Below are positions 8,338 to 17,978 of a stretch of 64,000 nt of DNA, one piece after another. A model generated the notes under the pieces. That model was not told the origin of the DNA. It searched no databases and saw only the letters and a program-made list of their open reading frames with translations. This stretch comes from CAVVEC01 sp963770485 (GTDB lineage Bacteria; Acidobacteriota; Terriglobia; Terriglobales; Acidobacteriaceae), in assembly GCA_963770485.1 (NCBI GenBank), contig CAVYPX010000015.1:41281-105280 (forward strand), given 5' to 3'. The position numbers and the translations under genes were made by a program. Every line of letters starts with the position of its first letter. Position 1 is the stretch's first letter.

Positions 8338-9177
8338 CTAGGGGATCCGGCCATGGGACGGATCGGCGCTGGTCGCGGTATCGACATCGACGTCGAGCTT
8401 AGGCCCGGCATCCACTTTCGGCGCATCGCAGTTGCCGTCGGGGTTGTAGTTTGGCGGACATCTTGCCGCTACGTCCTTTCTCTTGGGTGACTGCGCGAAC
8501 TGCCAAACTTCGGCGAAGGAGATACCACTCTCCGCCGGGCTTGGCGCTTGCTTGGGGAAGGCGCATCCCGGCGAGGGCGGACAGGCATCATTCGTCACCC
8601 AAAAAGCAATCTTCCTACCGCCAGCATTCTGGCGGATGTCGTCGGCAGTGACGATGTTCTCGCCGCCTTCCTTTTCGGCAGAAATTCCCGAACAATAAAT
8701 GCCAGCGCGGAACCCGCTTGCCGTCACCGCGTCAACCCAGGCGTAGATGTAGGCTTTTTGCTCGGGCAGCATACGTCCGCCTTGTTCCTGGTCGAGGAAG
8801 ATGATGGTTTTGGCGGGAAAGCCCTCGCGCCGCGCCGCAGCCACAGCGGCCCGCGCGTCCGACTTGCCCAGTTTGTTCGCGTTCGAAACCGTTTTGAGTT
8901 CGTTGAAGAGTCGTCCGTTGAAGAGCACCAGGAATCCGAATCCCGCCGATTGCAGCTTCTTGCGCTTGCCGCTCCACGTGTTGGTTCTCGCGCTGGGCGG
9001 CGCGTTCAGCCAGTAACCGGTGAAGGAAAAAGTCTGGCGGAGAGCCTTGAGGTTGGCGTCGCCGGGATAATTATTGCGATCAAAACCCAGGTAGGATTGA
9101 GCATCGGCCCTGCCGACTGAGCCTGCCACAACAATCGAGGCTGCCATTAACAACGGACCGACTCGCTTCAAGAACAT
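8338..9177 (-). CDS. Secreted DUF1906 glycoside hydrolase-like protein
   Basis: About 279 residues from the start at 9177, which places a clean signal peptide first (MFLKRVGPLLMAASIVVAGS ending at ADAQ). The mature part matches DUF1906 / Rv2525c-like domains: YLGFDRNNYPGD, FSFTGYWLN, SAGFGFLVLFNGR, then KTIIFLDQEQGG with acidic residues where the TIM-barrel active site would be, and FRAGIYCSG. Such proteins resemble GH25 lysozymes in fold and may act on peptidoglycan; activity is not shown. The longer frame to 9378 crosses a dispersed repeat and is not likely to be coding. An ATG at 9195 is a possible alternative start. Confidence 0.75.
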   Translation of the reverse strand: MFLKRVGPLLMAASIVVAGSVGRADAQSYLGFDRNNYPGDANLKALRQTFSFTGYWLNAPPSARTNTWSGKRKKLQSAGFGFLVLFNGRLFNELKTVSNANKLGKSDARAAVAAARREGFPAKTIIFLDQEQGGRMLPEQKAYIYAWVDAVTASGFRAGIYCSGISAEKEGGENIVTADDIRQNAGGRKIAFWVTNDACPPSPGCAFPKQAPSPAESGISFAEVWQFAQSPKRKDVAARCPPNYNPDGNCDAPKVDAGPKLDVDVDTATSADPSHGRIP

Positions 9178-9189
9178 ACGACAGCGAAG

Positions 9190-9394
9190 TGTCATCCTGC
9201 GCGCAGTCGAAGGATCCCCAGTCTGTCTGCGCGGGTATGGATGCGAAAGGGTATTCTTGCCGGTGCTACGATGCCGCAAATCGACGGGAGAATTCCCTGA
9301 TATGCCGCTGCCGAGATCGAGATCCATGGGGTCCTTCGGCTCGTCATGACGCGGGCTTTTGCCCGCGCCATTCCTCACTCAGGATGACACGACG
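9190..9394. repeat. Dispersed palindromic repeat copy
   Basis: Ends are GTGTCATCCTG (from 9190) and CAGGATGACAC (to about 9393), an inverted pair enclosing variable sequence and a smaller GCGGGCTTTTGCCCGC hairpin. The same end motif, (T)GTCATCC(C/T)G, occurs at 7822-7833 and 10444-10532. It fits a REP-like or miniature element family. Confidence 0.55.
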
Positions 9395-9423
9395 TTTTGT
9401 TTATGCCCGAGCGGAGCTGACGC

Positions 9424-10413
9424 TTACCCTCCGATGTGCACCATCGTCCTCGAAGCCGGCACAAAGTCAGGTTCGCCGATATGATGGCGCTCTTCTTTTT
9501 TCTGCACCACGCCGCGGATGAATTCCGCCAGCTCTTCGTCTGAAGTGCCGCGGCGCATCAGTTCGTGCAGATCGTGATCCCACACCGAGAACAAGCAAGT
9601 CCGGATTTTGCCATCGGAGGTGATGCGAATCCGGCTGCAGTGGCCGCAGAATGGGTGTGACACCGGGGCAATGATTCCAATTTCGCCGATGCCGTCGTCG
9701 AAATGATACCGCCGCGCGGTTTCGCTGCGGGCGTGCGGGATCTCGACCAGCGGCCGGTACTCCGCCATGCGATGAACAATTTCCTCCAGGCTAACCACGA
9801 TCTCGCGTGACCAGTGGCGGTCCTCCTCGAGCGGCATGAATTCGATAAAGCGCACGATTACGCCTTCCTCGCGGGCGAACATGCCAAAGGGGATGATCTG
9901 ATCTTCATTGAAGCCGCGCATCAGCACGCAGTTGACTTTGACCGGCCACAGCCCGGCGCGCCGCGACGCCCTGATTCCCGCCAGCACGTTGTCGTATCCG
10001 TTGGGCACGCGGGTGATGCGGGCGAAACGGTCGGGATCAACCGCATCCATGCTGACGGTCACGCGATTCAGGCCAGCGTCCTTTAGCGGCTGTGCCATCT
10101 CAGCTAGCAGATGACCGTTGGTGGTGAGCGCAAGATCGAGCGGCTCGCCATCAGGCGCGCGCAACTTCGATAATTCGCAGACGAAGCGAACCACGCCTTT
10201 GCGCAGCAGGGGCTCTCCGCCGGTGAGCCTGATCTTCTTGATCCCCATACCCGCCAGAATACGCGCCATGCGCAGGTAGTCGGCGAACGGCAGATCGCCG
10301 TAGAGCGCGCCCTCATTGCCGGTGCGGCAGTAGACACACTTGTAGTTGCAGCGGTCGGTGATCGAGATCCGCAGATCGGTGATCGGGCGGCCGAATTTGT
10401 CGGAGAGCAGCAA
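9424..10413 (-). CDS. moaA: GTP 3',8-cyclase (molybdenum cofactor synthesis)
   Basis: Radical SAM enzyme of the first step of molybdopterin synthesis, converting GTP to 3',8-cyclo-GTP. The SAM cluster motif CNYKCVYC is at 22-29 and the GTP-binding second cluster motif is near the C-terminus (FCGHCSRIRIT followed by IRTCLF). RLTGGEPLLR near 63 is the GGE SAM-binding motif. The protein ends in the conserved -HIGG, where the last glycines are needed for catalysis. 329 residues, full length. No other moa gene is adjacent. Confidence 0.95.
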   Translation of the reverse strand: MLLSDKFGRPITDLRISITDRCNYKCVYCRTGNEGALYGDLPFADYLRMARILAGMGIKKIRLTGGEPLLRKGVVRFVCELSKLRAPDGEPLDLALTTNGHLLAEMAQPLKDAGLNRVTVSMDAVDPDRFARITRVPNGYDNVLAGIRASRRAGLWPVKVNCVLMRGFNEDQIIPFGMFAREEGVIVRFIEFMPLEEDRHWSREIVVSLEEIVHRMAEYRPLVEIPHARSETARRYHFDDGIGEIGIIAPVSHPFCGHCSRIRITSDGKIRTCLFSVWDHDLHELMRRGTSDEELAEFIRGVVQKKEERHHIGEPDFVPASRTMVHIGG

Positions 10414-10916
10414 GCTCTTGGCTCCTAGCTTTTGGCTCTTAGCTTGTCATCCCGAGCCGCCGGCAGCCGAAGGCGAGGCGTGCCGAAGGATCTGCATTTG
10501 AACTACAGATTCCTCGCTACGCTCGGAATGACAATTCTGTATGAGGAAAGGGTGCAACGCGGAATAGCTCGGCGAGCATTTCCTTTCCAATGGCTTCTCG
10601 CGAAGCCGGGAGGCGCGGGCGTTTCCACCAGCACCCTCGGAGCGGCCCTTCTCGGCGACCTCCGCGAAACCTCTGCGCTCTCTGCGATCAAAAGCTCTTG
10701 AACGCAGAGCCCGCAAAGTTCACGCTGAGAAACGTGGAGAAAACCACACCCCTCGCCGCCGCAGCCAAGGTATACCCGAAGGCCACAGCGGTCGGAAACT
10801 CAGTTCTATTATAGATGACGTGTGCGATCTGGGAGATGCGTGTCGGCGGGAGATCCCTCGGTTCGCTCGGGATGACGGCGCGCGACTCGCGCTTCGCTCA
10901 CGCCGCGCAAGCGCCG
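10414..10916. other. Intergenic region with repeats
   Basis: About 500 bp without a gene. It begins with degenerate heptamer-like text (AGCTCTTGGCTCCTAGCTTT), followed by a palindromic repeat at 10444-10532 with ends TTGTCATCCCGAG and CTCGGAATGACAA, and near 10850-10885 another fragment of the same family (CCTCGGTTCGCTCGGGATGA). Confidence 0.5.
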
Positions 10917-12632
10917 TCACATCCCGTCATAATTCGGCCCGCCGCCGCCTTCGGGAGGGACCCAGGTGATGATCTGGTAGGGGTCGGCGATGTCGCAGGT
11001 CTTGCAATGCACACAGTTCGACGGATTCAGGCTGATGCGCTTGCCGTTGGGCTGCTCCGTGTCGTCGACCATCTCATAGACGTTGGCGGGGCAGAAATTC
11101 TGGCAAGGGTTGCCGAATTCTTTCACGCAACGCGCGTTGCAGATGTTGGTGTCGTGAATCACCAAGTGCGCGGGCTGATCTTCTTCGTGCTTCGTACCGG
11201 AGTGATAGAGATCGGTGAGCTTGTCGAAGGTGAGTTTGCCATCCCCTTTTGCCGGGCCGAGCAAGTGAGCTTCGTCGCCGCCGTCGGCGGGCAATTCGGC
11301 AAGCTTCTTCATGCGCTGGTAACCCGCAGTGCCCGAATAGCGATTGCGCAGGCCGCGGCCGCCAGTGATTTGCTGCAATCCGGCGTGGCACATTCCCGCC
11401 CAGAATCCGTGCTCGAATCCCTGATGGAAGTTGCGGACTTTCCACAGCTCATCTTTGATCCAGCTGGCTTCGACTTTTTTCTGAAACTCGGCGAGCGTGG
11501 CTCGCGAAGAATCATCTTTTTTCAGCGCCTCGAACGCAGTTTCGGCGGCAAGCATGCCGCTCTTGATGGCGAGATGAATTCCCTTCAGCCGCTGCGAATT
11601 AAGGAAGCCGGCCGAGTCGCCGAGAATCATCCAGCCATCGCCGGCGACCGGCGGAATCGCCCACCAGCCGCCATAAGGCAGCGACTTCGCGCCGTAGCGA
11701 ATCATCTTGCCACCTGCGAGAAGCTTTGCCACAAATGGATGCTGCTTGAAATCCTGCAACACCCGTTGCGGATCGAGACGCGGGTCAGGATAGTCAAGGC
11801 CAGTGACGAAGCCGAGCGAGACAATGTTCTCCTTGCCGCCGTAAATCCAGGCGCCGCCATATTCCTTCTTAGTCAGAGGCCAGCCCATGGTGTAGATGAC
11901 TTCGCCCGGTGCGATACGGCCCGAAGGCACCTCCCACAGCTCTTTTACGCCCTGGCCGTACGTCTGCGGATTGCGGTCGCGATCGAGATCGAAGCGCACA
12001 ATCAGTTGCTTGGTCAGCGACCCGCGCGTGCCTTCGGCGAGGATCACGACCTTGGCTTGCAGATCGTATCCGGGTTCGAAGTTAGATTTCTGATGGCCCT
12101 CTTTATCCACGCCCTTGTCGTCGGTACGAACGCCGGTGACGCGGTCGCCGTCGAAGAGCAGCTCTGACCCGGCGAAACCGGTGAAGATCGTAATCCCGGT
12201 TTCCTCGACTTTGCTGCCCAGCCACTTCACAAAGCGATTGAGCGAGATGACGTAGTTGCCGTGATCGCGCAGCGGCGGCGGCGTGATGGGGAACTTAAGC
12301 TTGCCCTTCTCGGTGAGAAAATATACCGATTCCTTGCTGACTTCGGCGTCGAGCGGGGCTTCTTTCTCAAATCCAGGTAGCAACTCGCGCATCGACCGCG
12401 GATCGAGCAGCGCGCCCGAGAGACAGTGCTGGCCGACCTCGCGCGCTTTTTCGAGTACGTAAATGTTTTCTTTGTTGAGCTGCGAGTCGGGATGCTTTGC
12501 ATTGTGATCGTCGATGAGTTGCGAGAGGCGCAACGCACACGCCATGCCGGCGGGCCCGCCGCCGACGATGACAACATCGGCTGGCATCTGCGGACGTTCG
12601 ATGCCCTCAAGAGGTTTGCGAAAGATCAGCAT
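10917..12632 (-). CDS. Electron transfer flavoprotein-ubiquinone oxidoreductase
   Basis: Passes electrons from reduced ETF to the quinone pool; a membrane-associated FAD and [4Fe-4S] protein. N-terminal FAD dinucleotide fold DVVIVGGGPAGMACALRLS at 19-37, a second FAD block GDGWMILGDSAGFLN, and C-terminal ferredoxin-like cluster ligands NICNARC, NPCQNFCPANVYE and NPSNCVHCKTCD. The 571-residue length is normal. The ETF subunit genes etfA and etfB follow upstream on the same strand, so the three make a complete route from acyl-CoA or other dehydrogenases to quinone, although ~220 bp separates this gene from etfA. Confidence 0.94.
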   Translation of the reverse strand: MLIFRKPLEGIERPQMPADVVIVGGGPAGMACALRLSQLIDDHNAKHPDSQLNKENIYVLEKAREVGQHCLSGALLDPRSMRELLPGFEKEAPLDAEVSKESVYFLTEKGKLKFPITPPPLRDHGNYVISLNRFVKWLGSKVEETGITIFTGFAGSELLFDGDRVTGVRTDDKGVDKEGHQKSNFEPGYDLQAKVVILAEGTRGSLTKQLIVRFDLDRDRNPQTYGQGVKELWEVPSGRIAPGEVIYTMGWPLTKKEYGGAWIYGGKENIVSLGFVTGLDYPDPRLDPQRVLQDFKQHPFVAKLLAGGKMIRYGAKSLPYGGWWAIPPVAGDGWMILGDSAGFLNSQRLKGIHLAIKSGMLAAETAFEALKKDDSSRATLAEFQKKVEASWIKDELWKVRNFHQGFEHGFWAGMCHAGLQQITGGRGLRNRYSGTAGYQRMKKLAELPADGGDEAHLLGPAKGDGKLTFDKLTDLYHSGTKHEEDQPAHLVIHDTNICNARCVKEFGNPCQNFCPANVYEMVDDTEQPNGKRISLNPSNCVHCKTCDIADPYQIITWVPPEGGGGPNYDGM

Positions 12633-12851
12633 TTAGCAGTTAGCCTTTAGCATTTGGCTCAACAAATTCTCCGCCGTGAATACGCACGAATCAACGCGGA
12701 TAGCGACTGGCTATGATAGACGTTTTTGCGTCGCCGAATCTGCTCTCGAGGTTTGCGGATTCGAGCCAACAACTCATCGCAATCGCCGGGACGCTCTGGT
12801 TCGCTGCCTTGAGGTTTATCCGTGTTCACCCGTGAGAATCTGTGGCTGCTT

Positions 12852-13847
12852 TTACGTCCCCGCCTTCGCCTTCTTCACTTCTTCGATCAGAGGCGGCACG
12901 ATGTCAAACAGATTTCCCACCACGGCGTAGTCGGCGATTTCGAAAATTGGAGCCTCTGAGTCCTTGTTGACCGCAACAATCGTGCGCGAGCCTTTCATGC
13001 CCACGATGTGCTGAATCGCGCCACTGATGCCGAGTGCGAGGTAAAGTTTCGGAGCCACGGTTTGTCCCGACGACCCGATCTGGCGATCCATGGGCAGCCA
13101 GCCCGAGTCGCAGATGGGACGCGAAGCGGCAAGCTCGCCGCCCAGCGCTTCCGCCAACTGCTTGGCTAGCTCGATATTCTTCTGCTCCTTGATCCCGCGA
13201 CCGATGGAAACAATGATCTCGGCCTGCGTCAGATCCACCGCCTGCTTGGCCTCTTTGAAAACTTCGTGCGGCTTGTTGCGGATCGCGCTCTCGCCGATCT
13301 CAACCTTCACCGTCTCGACCGGAGCCGCAGCCGAGCCCGCTTCAACCTTGTCCCCACGATAAGCTCCATTCTGAAAGGTGACGAACCAGGGCGCGTCGCA
13401 AGCGAAGCTGACATCGGCTGCGAGTTTGCCCTGGAACATTTGGCGCGTGAACAGCAGCTTGCCGCCTTCCTTCTTGTAGCCGATGCAGTCGCTGATTGCG
13501 GTGCGTCCCATGGCCGTTGCCAGTTTGGGGACGAAATCGCGCACCTGGTAAGTATGTGGCATGAGCACCAGCTTGGGCTGCATGGATTCGATGAACTGTT
13601 TGAGCGCCGCCGAGAAGGCATCGGGCGTATAGGGTTCGAGCCTGGCTGACTCGATGGCGTAAACCTTGGCGACTTTTTTCCCAGCGATCTCGTTGGCGAA
13701 ATTCACCACCCCGCTGCCTACGACCGCGGCCTCAAGAGTCCAGCCAGTTTCGGCGGCAAGCGCTTGACCGGCAGTTAACGTCTCCCAGGAGACGCGGTTC
13801 AATTTGCCTTCGCGTTGTTCGACGACGACCAGGATCGTATCGGGCAT
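12852..13847 (-). CDS. etfA: Electron transfer flavoprotein alpha subunit
   Basis: The FAD-binding subunit of the ETF heterodimer, 331 residues. N-terminal domain MPDTILVVVEQREGKLNRVSWE, and the C-terminal FAD site is clear: IVSIGRGIKEQKN, then GGELAASRPICDSGWLPMDRQIGSSGQTVAPKLYLALGISGAIQH, and near the end VAVNKDSEAPIFEIADYAVVGNLFDIVP. Lies between the ETF-QO gene and etfB; the spacer to etfB is only ~70 bp, made of degenerate short repeats (CAGTTCCCAGTTTTCAGTTC). Confidence 0.95.
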   Translation of the reverse strand: MPDTILVVVEQREGKLNRVSWETLTAGQALAAETGWTLEAAVVGSGVVNFANEIAGKKVAKVYAIESARLEPYTPDAFSAALKQFIESMQPKLVLMPHTYQVRDFVPKLATAMGRTAISDCIGYKKEGGKLLFTRQMFQGKLAADVSFACDAPWFVTFQNGAYRGDKVEAGSAAAPVETVKVEIGESAIRNKPHEVFKEAKQAVDLTQAEIIVSIGRGIKEQKNIELAKQLAEALGGELAASRPICDSGWLPMDRQIGSSGQTVAPKLYLALGISGAIQHIVGMKGSRTIVAVNKDSEAPIFEIADYAVVGNLFDIVPPLIEEVKKAKAGT

Positions 13848-13920
13848 GAACTTAGACCTTATGCTCTTGACTTCGGAAACTTCCAGTTCCCAGTTTTCAG
13901 TTCTCGGTTCTCAGCTTGCG

Positions 13921-14688
13921 CTACAAAACCCGCACTTCGTTGCGCAGTTTGTCCACCAGTTTTCTGGCCACTTCGCCCGCCGGCCCCTCCAGAAATTCCG
14001 TGTTCTTGGTTTTCTGAGGCACGTACAGCCGCTCAATCTTTTGCAGGTTTGCGCTCACTCCCGGCACTTCCGACATCGCAACTTTGCGCAGCGGCTTGTT
14101 CTTGGCATGCTTGATGCCGATCAGCGTGGCATAGCGCAGTTTGTTAATACCCGACTGGATGGTGAGCACAGCGGGCAGCGGCATGTCCACGAACTGGAAG
14201 TACCCGGCTTCGAGTTCTCGCTTCACCCGGATTCCGGTGTCTTTTTTTTCAATCTGCATGATAATCGTAGCGTGCGGCCAGCCCAGAAGTTCGGCCAGCA
14301 CCACTCCGGTCTGCGCATAGCCGTAATCGTCGGACTGCAATCCGGTGAAGATGAGGTCGAATTGCTCATCTCTGATAGCGGCCGCGAAGGCCCGAGCGGT
14401 GTTCAAAGCGTCCAGCCCGACGAAGGCGTTGTCCTCCAGGTGAATGGCGCGGTCGGCGCCCTTGGCCAAAGCTTCCCGCAGCACTTGCTGAGCTCGAGCT
14501 GGCCCGGCGGTAATCACGACGACTTCTCCGCCGTGCTTCTCTTTCTGGCGCAGCGCCTCTTCCAGCGCGTAGGCATCAGGCTCGTTGACTTCATAAGAAA
14601 CGTCTTCGCGGATCCAGGTGCCGGATTCGTTGAGCTTGAGTGGCGCATCCTTCTGCGGTACTTGCTTCATGCAGACCAGAATCTTCAA
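13921..14688 (-). CDS. etfB: Electron transfer flavoprotein beta subunit
   Basis: The AMP-binding subunit of ETF, about 255 residues. Start assigned to the TTG at 14688: GGAGGAG lies 7 nt upstream and the protein then begins with the family N-terminus LKILVCMKQVPQKDAPLK; the frame is open to 14790 but that extension is not family-like. Further blocks: NEPDAYALEEALRQKE, VVVITAGPARAQQVLREALAKGADRAIHL, LIFTGLQSDDYGYAQTG and the ETF beta signature region KRELEAGYFQFVDMPLPAVLTIQSGINKLRYATL. First gene of the ETF group in transcription order. Confidence 0.94.
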   Translation of the reverse strand: MKILVCMKQVPQKDAPLKLNESGTWIREDVSYEVNEPDAYALEEALRQKEKHGGEVVVITAGPARAQQVLREALAKGADRAIHLEDNAFVGLDALNTARAFAAAIRDEQFDLIFTGLQSDDYGYAQTGVVLAELLGWPHATIIMQIEKKDTGIRVKRELEAGYFQFVDMPLPAVLTIQSGINKLRYATLIGIKHAKNKPLRKVAMSEVPGVSANLQKIERLYVPQKTKNTEFLEGPAGEVARKLVDKLRNEVRVL

Positions 14689-14874
14689 GCGAACACTCCT
14701 CCTGCCTAGGGCGTACGTTGCCCGCAACGTCTCTCCGGATGCTCGGAACCATCCCGGGCAAACCGGTAAGTATAAATGAGCGGTTCGCAATTCGCACTTG
14801 GATTTGACGGGCTGAGATCCCCAGCGTTCTCTGCGATTTAAGATTTTGACCCGACCCCTGCGCTATAGTGGTTT

Positions 14875-15906
14875 GTGCTCCCCTTGAAATCTTGTCGGCA
14901 ATTTTTGTTCTCGCTGCTGCTTCCGCTGCTGGCGGTTTTCTTGTCCGCCGGCTGCCGCGGCCGGGGCAAAGTCCAGGAGATTGCTTACATCTCGTCTCCG
15001 CAAGCCGTCCTGCGGGACCGGGTAGCCGCCGTCTATAACAAAACGGGCGTGGTGAAAAACGGAGATCGGGTCCAAATCCTGGGGCGCGAACGCCGCTTTG
15101 CCCGGGTGCGAACGGCATCGGGCGTCGAAGGCTGGATCGAGCAGCGTTATCTGGTTACGCAGCAGGTTTACGACGGATTTCAGAAGCTGGCGCAACTGTC
15201 GCAGGACTTGCCGGTGCAGGCGCCTGGCACCACGCGCAATGACACCAATCTTCACCTCGATCCCGGACGCGAAACCGAACATCTTTACCAACTCAACCAG
15301 GGAGCGAAGGTTTCCATTCTGAAGCGTGACACCGCAGAGAAGAGTTTGTCCGGGGTGGTCGCCAAGCCTGCCAGCGACGAGAGCCAGTCATCCAAGCCGG
15401 TGATGCCCATCCTGGAGGACTGGTGGTTGGTACGCGACCCCGATGGGCACGTGGGATGGGTGCTGGCGCGCATGGTGGACCTCGATGCTCCGCTCGAAAT
15501 CGCACAATATGCCGAGGGACAACGGATCACCGCGTTCTTCGCGTTGAACCAGGTGACCGACGGAGACAAGAAAGTCTCCCAGTATCTGGTGCTGCTGACT
15601 GAGCCCAAAGATGGTATGCCCTTCGACTACAACCAGGTGCGGGTGTTCACCTGGAACGTGAAGCGGCATCGCTACGAAACCGCCTATCGCGAGCGGAACT
15701 TGAATGGGATGTTGCCGGTCACCGTTGCCCAGGAGAATTTTGATAAAGAAGGCACGCTGCCGGTATTTGTGCTGAGGGTAAGAGATGACGACGGCAAGGT
15801 GACCGAGCGCAAATACAAGCTGAACACGCCGATTGTGCGGCGAGCGCTGGCGCCGGGAGAAGCAAAGGAACCCTCTATGCCCAGGAAAAAGACGCGCCAT
15901 CCATAG
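14875..15906 (+). CDS. SH3 domain-containing lipoprotein
   Basis: A 343-residue predicted lipoprotein starting at GTG 14875: signal QFLFSLLLPLLAVFLSAGC with the lipobox Cys at 27. A bacterial SH3-like domain follows (about 38-95, with VYNKTGVVKNGDRVQILGRERRFARVRTASGVEGWI). A second SH3-like unit lies around 120-190 and ends in WWLVRDPDGHVGWVLARMVD. The C-terminal 150 residues have no recognised family. A TATAGT sequence lies at 14864-14869, directly before the GTG, which could give a leaderless mRNA. Likely a periplasmic envelope protein. Confidence 0.75.
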   Translation: MLPLKSCRQFLFSLLLPLLAVFLSAGCRGRGKVQEIAYISSPQAVLRDRVAAVYNKTGVVKNGDRVQILGRERRFARVRTASGVEGWIEQRYLVTQQVYDGFQKLAQLSQDLPVQAPGTTRNDTNLHLDPGRETEHLYQLNQGAKVSILKRDTAEKSLSGVVAKPASDESQSSKPVMPILEDWWLVRDPDGHVGWVLARMVDLDAPLEIAQYAEGQRITAFFALNQVTDGDKKVSQYLVLLTEPKDGMPFDYNQVRVFTWNVKRHRYETAYRERNLNGMLPVTVAQENFDKEGTLPVFVLRVRDDDGKVTERKYKLNTPIVRRALAPGEAKEPSMPRKKTRHP

Positions 15907-15946
15907 ACTCTATTTCCTTTCTACCAATCGCCGTTATGAGATACCG

Positions 15947-16744
15947 ATGCCCACCAGCGTAATTTCTACCGAAGATGATCGGCTCATGCTGATCGCCATC
16001 TCCGCGTTGGCGTGTATCCCCCAAGATGTCCTGCATGAAGGCCTGGGCCACGGTGTGACCGCGTGGCTGAGCGGAGCTCATCGCGTGACCATGAGCACGG
16101 TTGCGCTGCAGAGCGATATTGACACACGCTGGATCTCGGCGAATGGCACACTCGTGAATCTTCTTTTCGCGGCGATTTTCTGGCTCCTCCTGCTCAAGCC
16201 GCGGTCCTACAAACCAACCACTCGCTACTTCCTCGCCCTGGCGATGGCGGGCAATCTCTTTACCGGCACCAGCTACTTTTTATTTTCTGGAGTCACCAAC
16301 TTTGGCGACTGGGCGGCGGTGATCCGGGACCTGCAGCCGCACTGGGCCTGGCAACTTGGGCTGGTTGTGCTGGGTGCGGCTTCGTACTATGCATCCATGC
16401 TGGTGGTAGGCGCCAAGTTGAAAGCGTTTCAAGCGAAGGAGGAAAGTTCGCAGAGGCTTCGTGGGTTGTGCTGGACTCCTTACTTCACGGACGGGATTCT
16501 GGCAGGGCTCGGAGGCTGGTTAAATCCCTTAGGACTATTTTATGTCATAGCGTCGGCGTTGCCATCTACTTTAGGCGCAAATGCCGGCCTGCTGAACCTG
16601 CCCAGCATGATGCGCCGATGGAGCAAGAGTCAAGAGGTTCAAGTTGGGCCGATCGGTCGGAGCGCCGGGTGGATCGCTACGGGCGCCGTTGCCAGCCTGC
16701 TGTTTATCTTCGTGCTCGGCCGCGGGCTCACCTGGTCGCGGTGA
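15947..16744 (+). CDS. Polytopic membrane protein with HEGLGH motif
   Basis: About 265 residues from the ATG at 15947 (MPTSVISTEDDRLMLI); an upstream extension overlaps the previous gene and is unlikely. Around six hydrophobic segments. Near the end of the first one is DVLHEGLGHGVTAWLSGA, resembling the zinc motif of membrane metalloproteases but with three residues between Glu and the second His (HExxxH) instead of two. Close in appearance to M50-like or related integral membrane proteins, but no second metal motif is obvious. Function unknown. Begins about 40 bp after the SH3 lipoprotein and may be co-transcribed with it. Confidence 0.6.
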   Translation: MPTSVISTEDDRLMLIAISALACIPQDVLHEGLGHGVTAWLSGAHRVTMSTVALQSDIDTRWISANGTLVNLLFAAIFWLLLLKPRSYKPTTRYFLALAMAGNLFTGTSYFLFSGVTNFGDWAAVIRDLQPHWAWQLGLVVLGAASYYASMLVVGAKLKAFQAKEESSQRLRGLCWTPYFTDGILAGLGGWLNPLGLFYVIASALPSTLGANAGLLNLPSMMRRWSKSQEVQVGPIGRSAGWIATGAVASLLFIFVLGRGLTWSR

Positions 16745-16778
16745 CTTGGGGCACGCTGGGCGCACCAACGACTAACGC

Positions 16779-17978
16779 CTAAGAGTAGAACTCTGCGATG
16801 CTTTCCACCACCCACTTTTGCTCGGCCTCCGTCAATTCGGGAAACATGGGCAGCGCCAGCACTTCGCGGGCGGCGCGCTCCGATTCTGGAAAGTCCCCCT
16901 CACCATATCTAAGATAGGCAAAGGGAGGCTGCTGATGCAGCGGCACGGGATAATAAATTTCTGTGCCAATGTTCCGGTCGCTCAGAAACTTGCGCAGTTC
17001 ATCGCGCCGGCGCGCCCGGATCACGTACTGATGAAAGACGTGAAACGCGTGGGGAGAGGTCTGCAGTGACCGAATGGGTGTGCCCTCGATAGCAAACCCG
17101 GCGTCCGACAGCAGTCCAGCATCGCCAAACAGGCGATCATAAGTGGCGGCACGCTCCCGGCGCTGCTGGTTCCATTTTTCGATGTGCGGGAGTTTCACTC
17201 GCAGGATGGCGGCCTGGATCGCGTCCATGCGGCAATTCCAGCCCAGTTCTTCGTGATGGTAGCGGCGCGGCATGCCGTGATTGCGCAAGCGCCGCATATG
17301 GTTCGCGAACTCGACGTGCGGCGTCGTCACCAGGCCCGCATCGCCGTAGGCACTGAGGTTCTTGGTGGGATAGAAGCTGAAGGCAGCGGCCGTGCCGAGC
17401 GATCCCGCATTCCGATTCCGCCACTTGGCTCCGATGGCTTGAGCGGCGTCTTCAATGATGGGCAACTGGAATTCATCGGCGATTTGCTGGAACGCGTCCA
17501 TGTCGGCGCATTGGCCGTAAAGGTGAACCGGCAGCAGAGCGCGGACTTTGTCCGGTCCCCCGTTTCGGATGGTTGCTTGCGCCCGCACCGGGCTGAGGTT
17601 GAGCGTTTCCGGATCAACATCCACAAACACGGGCCGGGCGCCGGCGCGCACAATGGCGCTGGCGGAAGCAAAGAAGCTGAATGCAGTTGTGAGCACCGCG
17701 TCGCCCGGTTGAACTCCCGCAGCGAGCAACGCCAGCCAAAGGGCGTCGGTACCGGAAGAGCAGCCCACGGCGGCCGCGGCTCCGGTGAAAGTCGCGATTT
17801 CACGCTCCAGCGCTTCGACCTCCGCGCCCAAAATGAATTGCTGCGAGGAGCACACGCGTTCCACCGCCGCCAGCACCTCCGCGCGAATCTGTTGGTACTG
17901 CCGGTGCAGGTCGAGCAGGGGCACAGGATCGAAGGTCTTCGCCGAAGCGCGCGGTTTTGCAGTGAAAGACTGGGCCAT
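16779..17978 (-). CDS. DegT/DnrJ/EryC1/StrS family aminotransferase
   Basis: PLP-dependent sugar aminotransferase, about 399 residues from the ATG at 17978. Motifs: PLLDLHRQYQQI at the N-terminus, CSSGTDALWLAL (PLP phosphate contacts), DVDPETLNL, IEDAAQAIGA (Asp that holds the PLP nitrogen) and SFYPTKNLSAYGDAGLV with the Schiff-base lysine. RRLRNHGMPRRYHHEELGWNCRMDAIQAAIL is the family region for substrate contact. These enzymes aminate keto-sugars for LPS, exopolysaccharide or antibiotic sugars. No sugar-pathway neighbours here, so the exact substrate is open. Confidence 0.92.
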   Translation of the reverse strand: MAQSFTAKPRASAKTFDPVPLLDLHRQYQQIRAEVLAAVERVCSSQQFILGAEVEALEREIATFTGAAAAVGCSSGTDALWLALLAAGVQPGDAVLTTAFSFFASASAIVRAGARPVFVDVDPETLNLSPVRAQATIRNGGPDKVRALLPVHLYGQCADMDAFQQIADEFQLPIIEDAAQAIGAKWRNRNAGSLGTAAAFSFYPTKNLSAYGDAGLVTTPHVEFANHMRRLRNHGMPRRYHHEELGWNCRMDAIQAAILRVKLPHIEKWNQQRRERAATYDRLFGDAGLLSDAGFAIEGTPIRSLQTSPHAFHVFHQYVIRARRRDELRKFLSDRNIGTEIYYPVPLHQQPPFAYLRYGEGDFPESERAAREVLALPMFPELTEAEQKWVVESIAEFYS

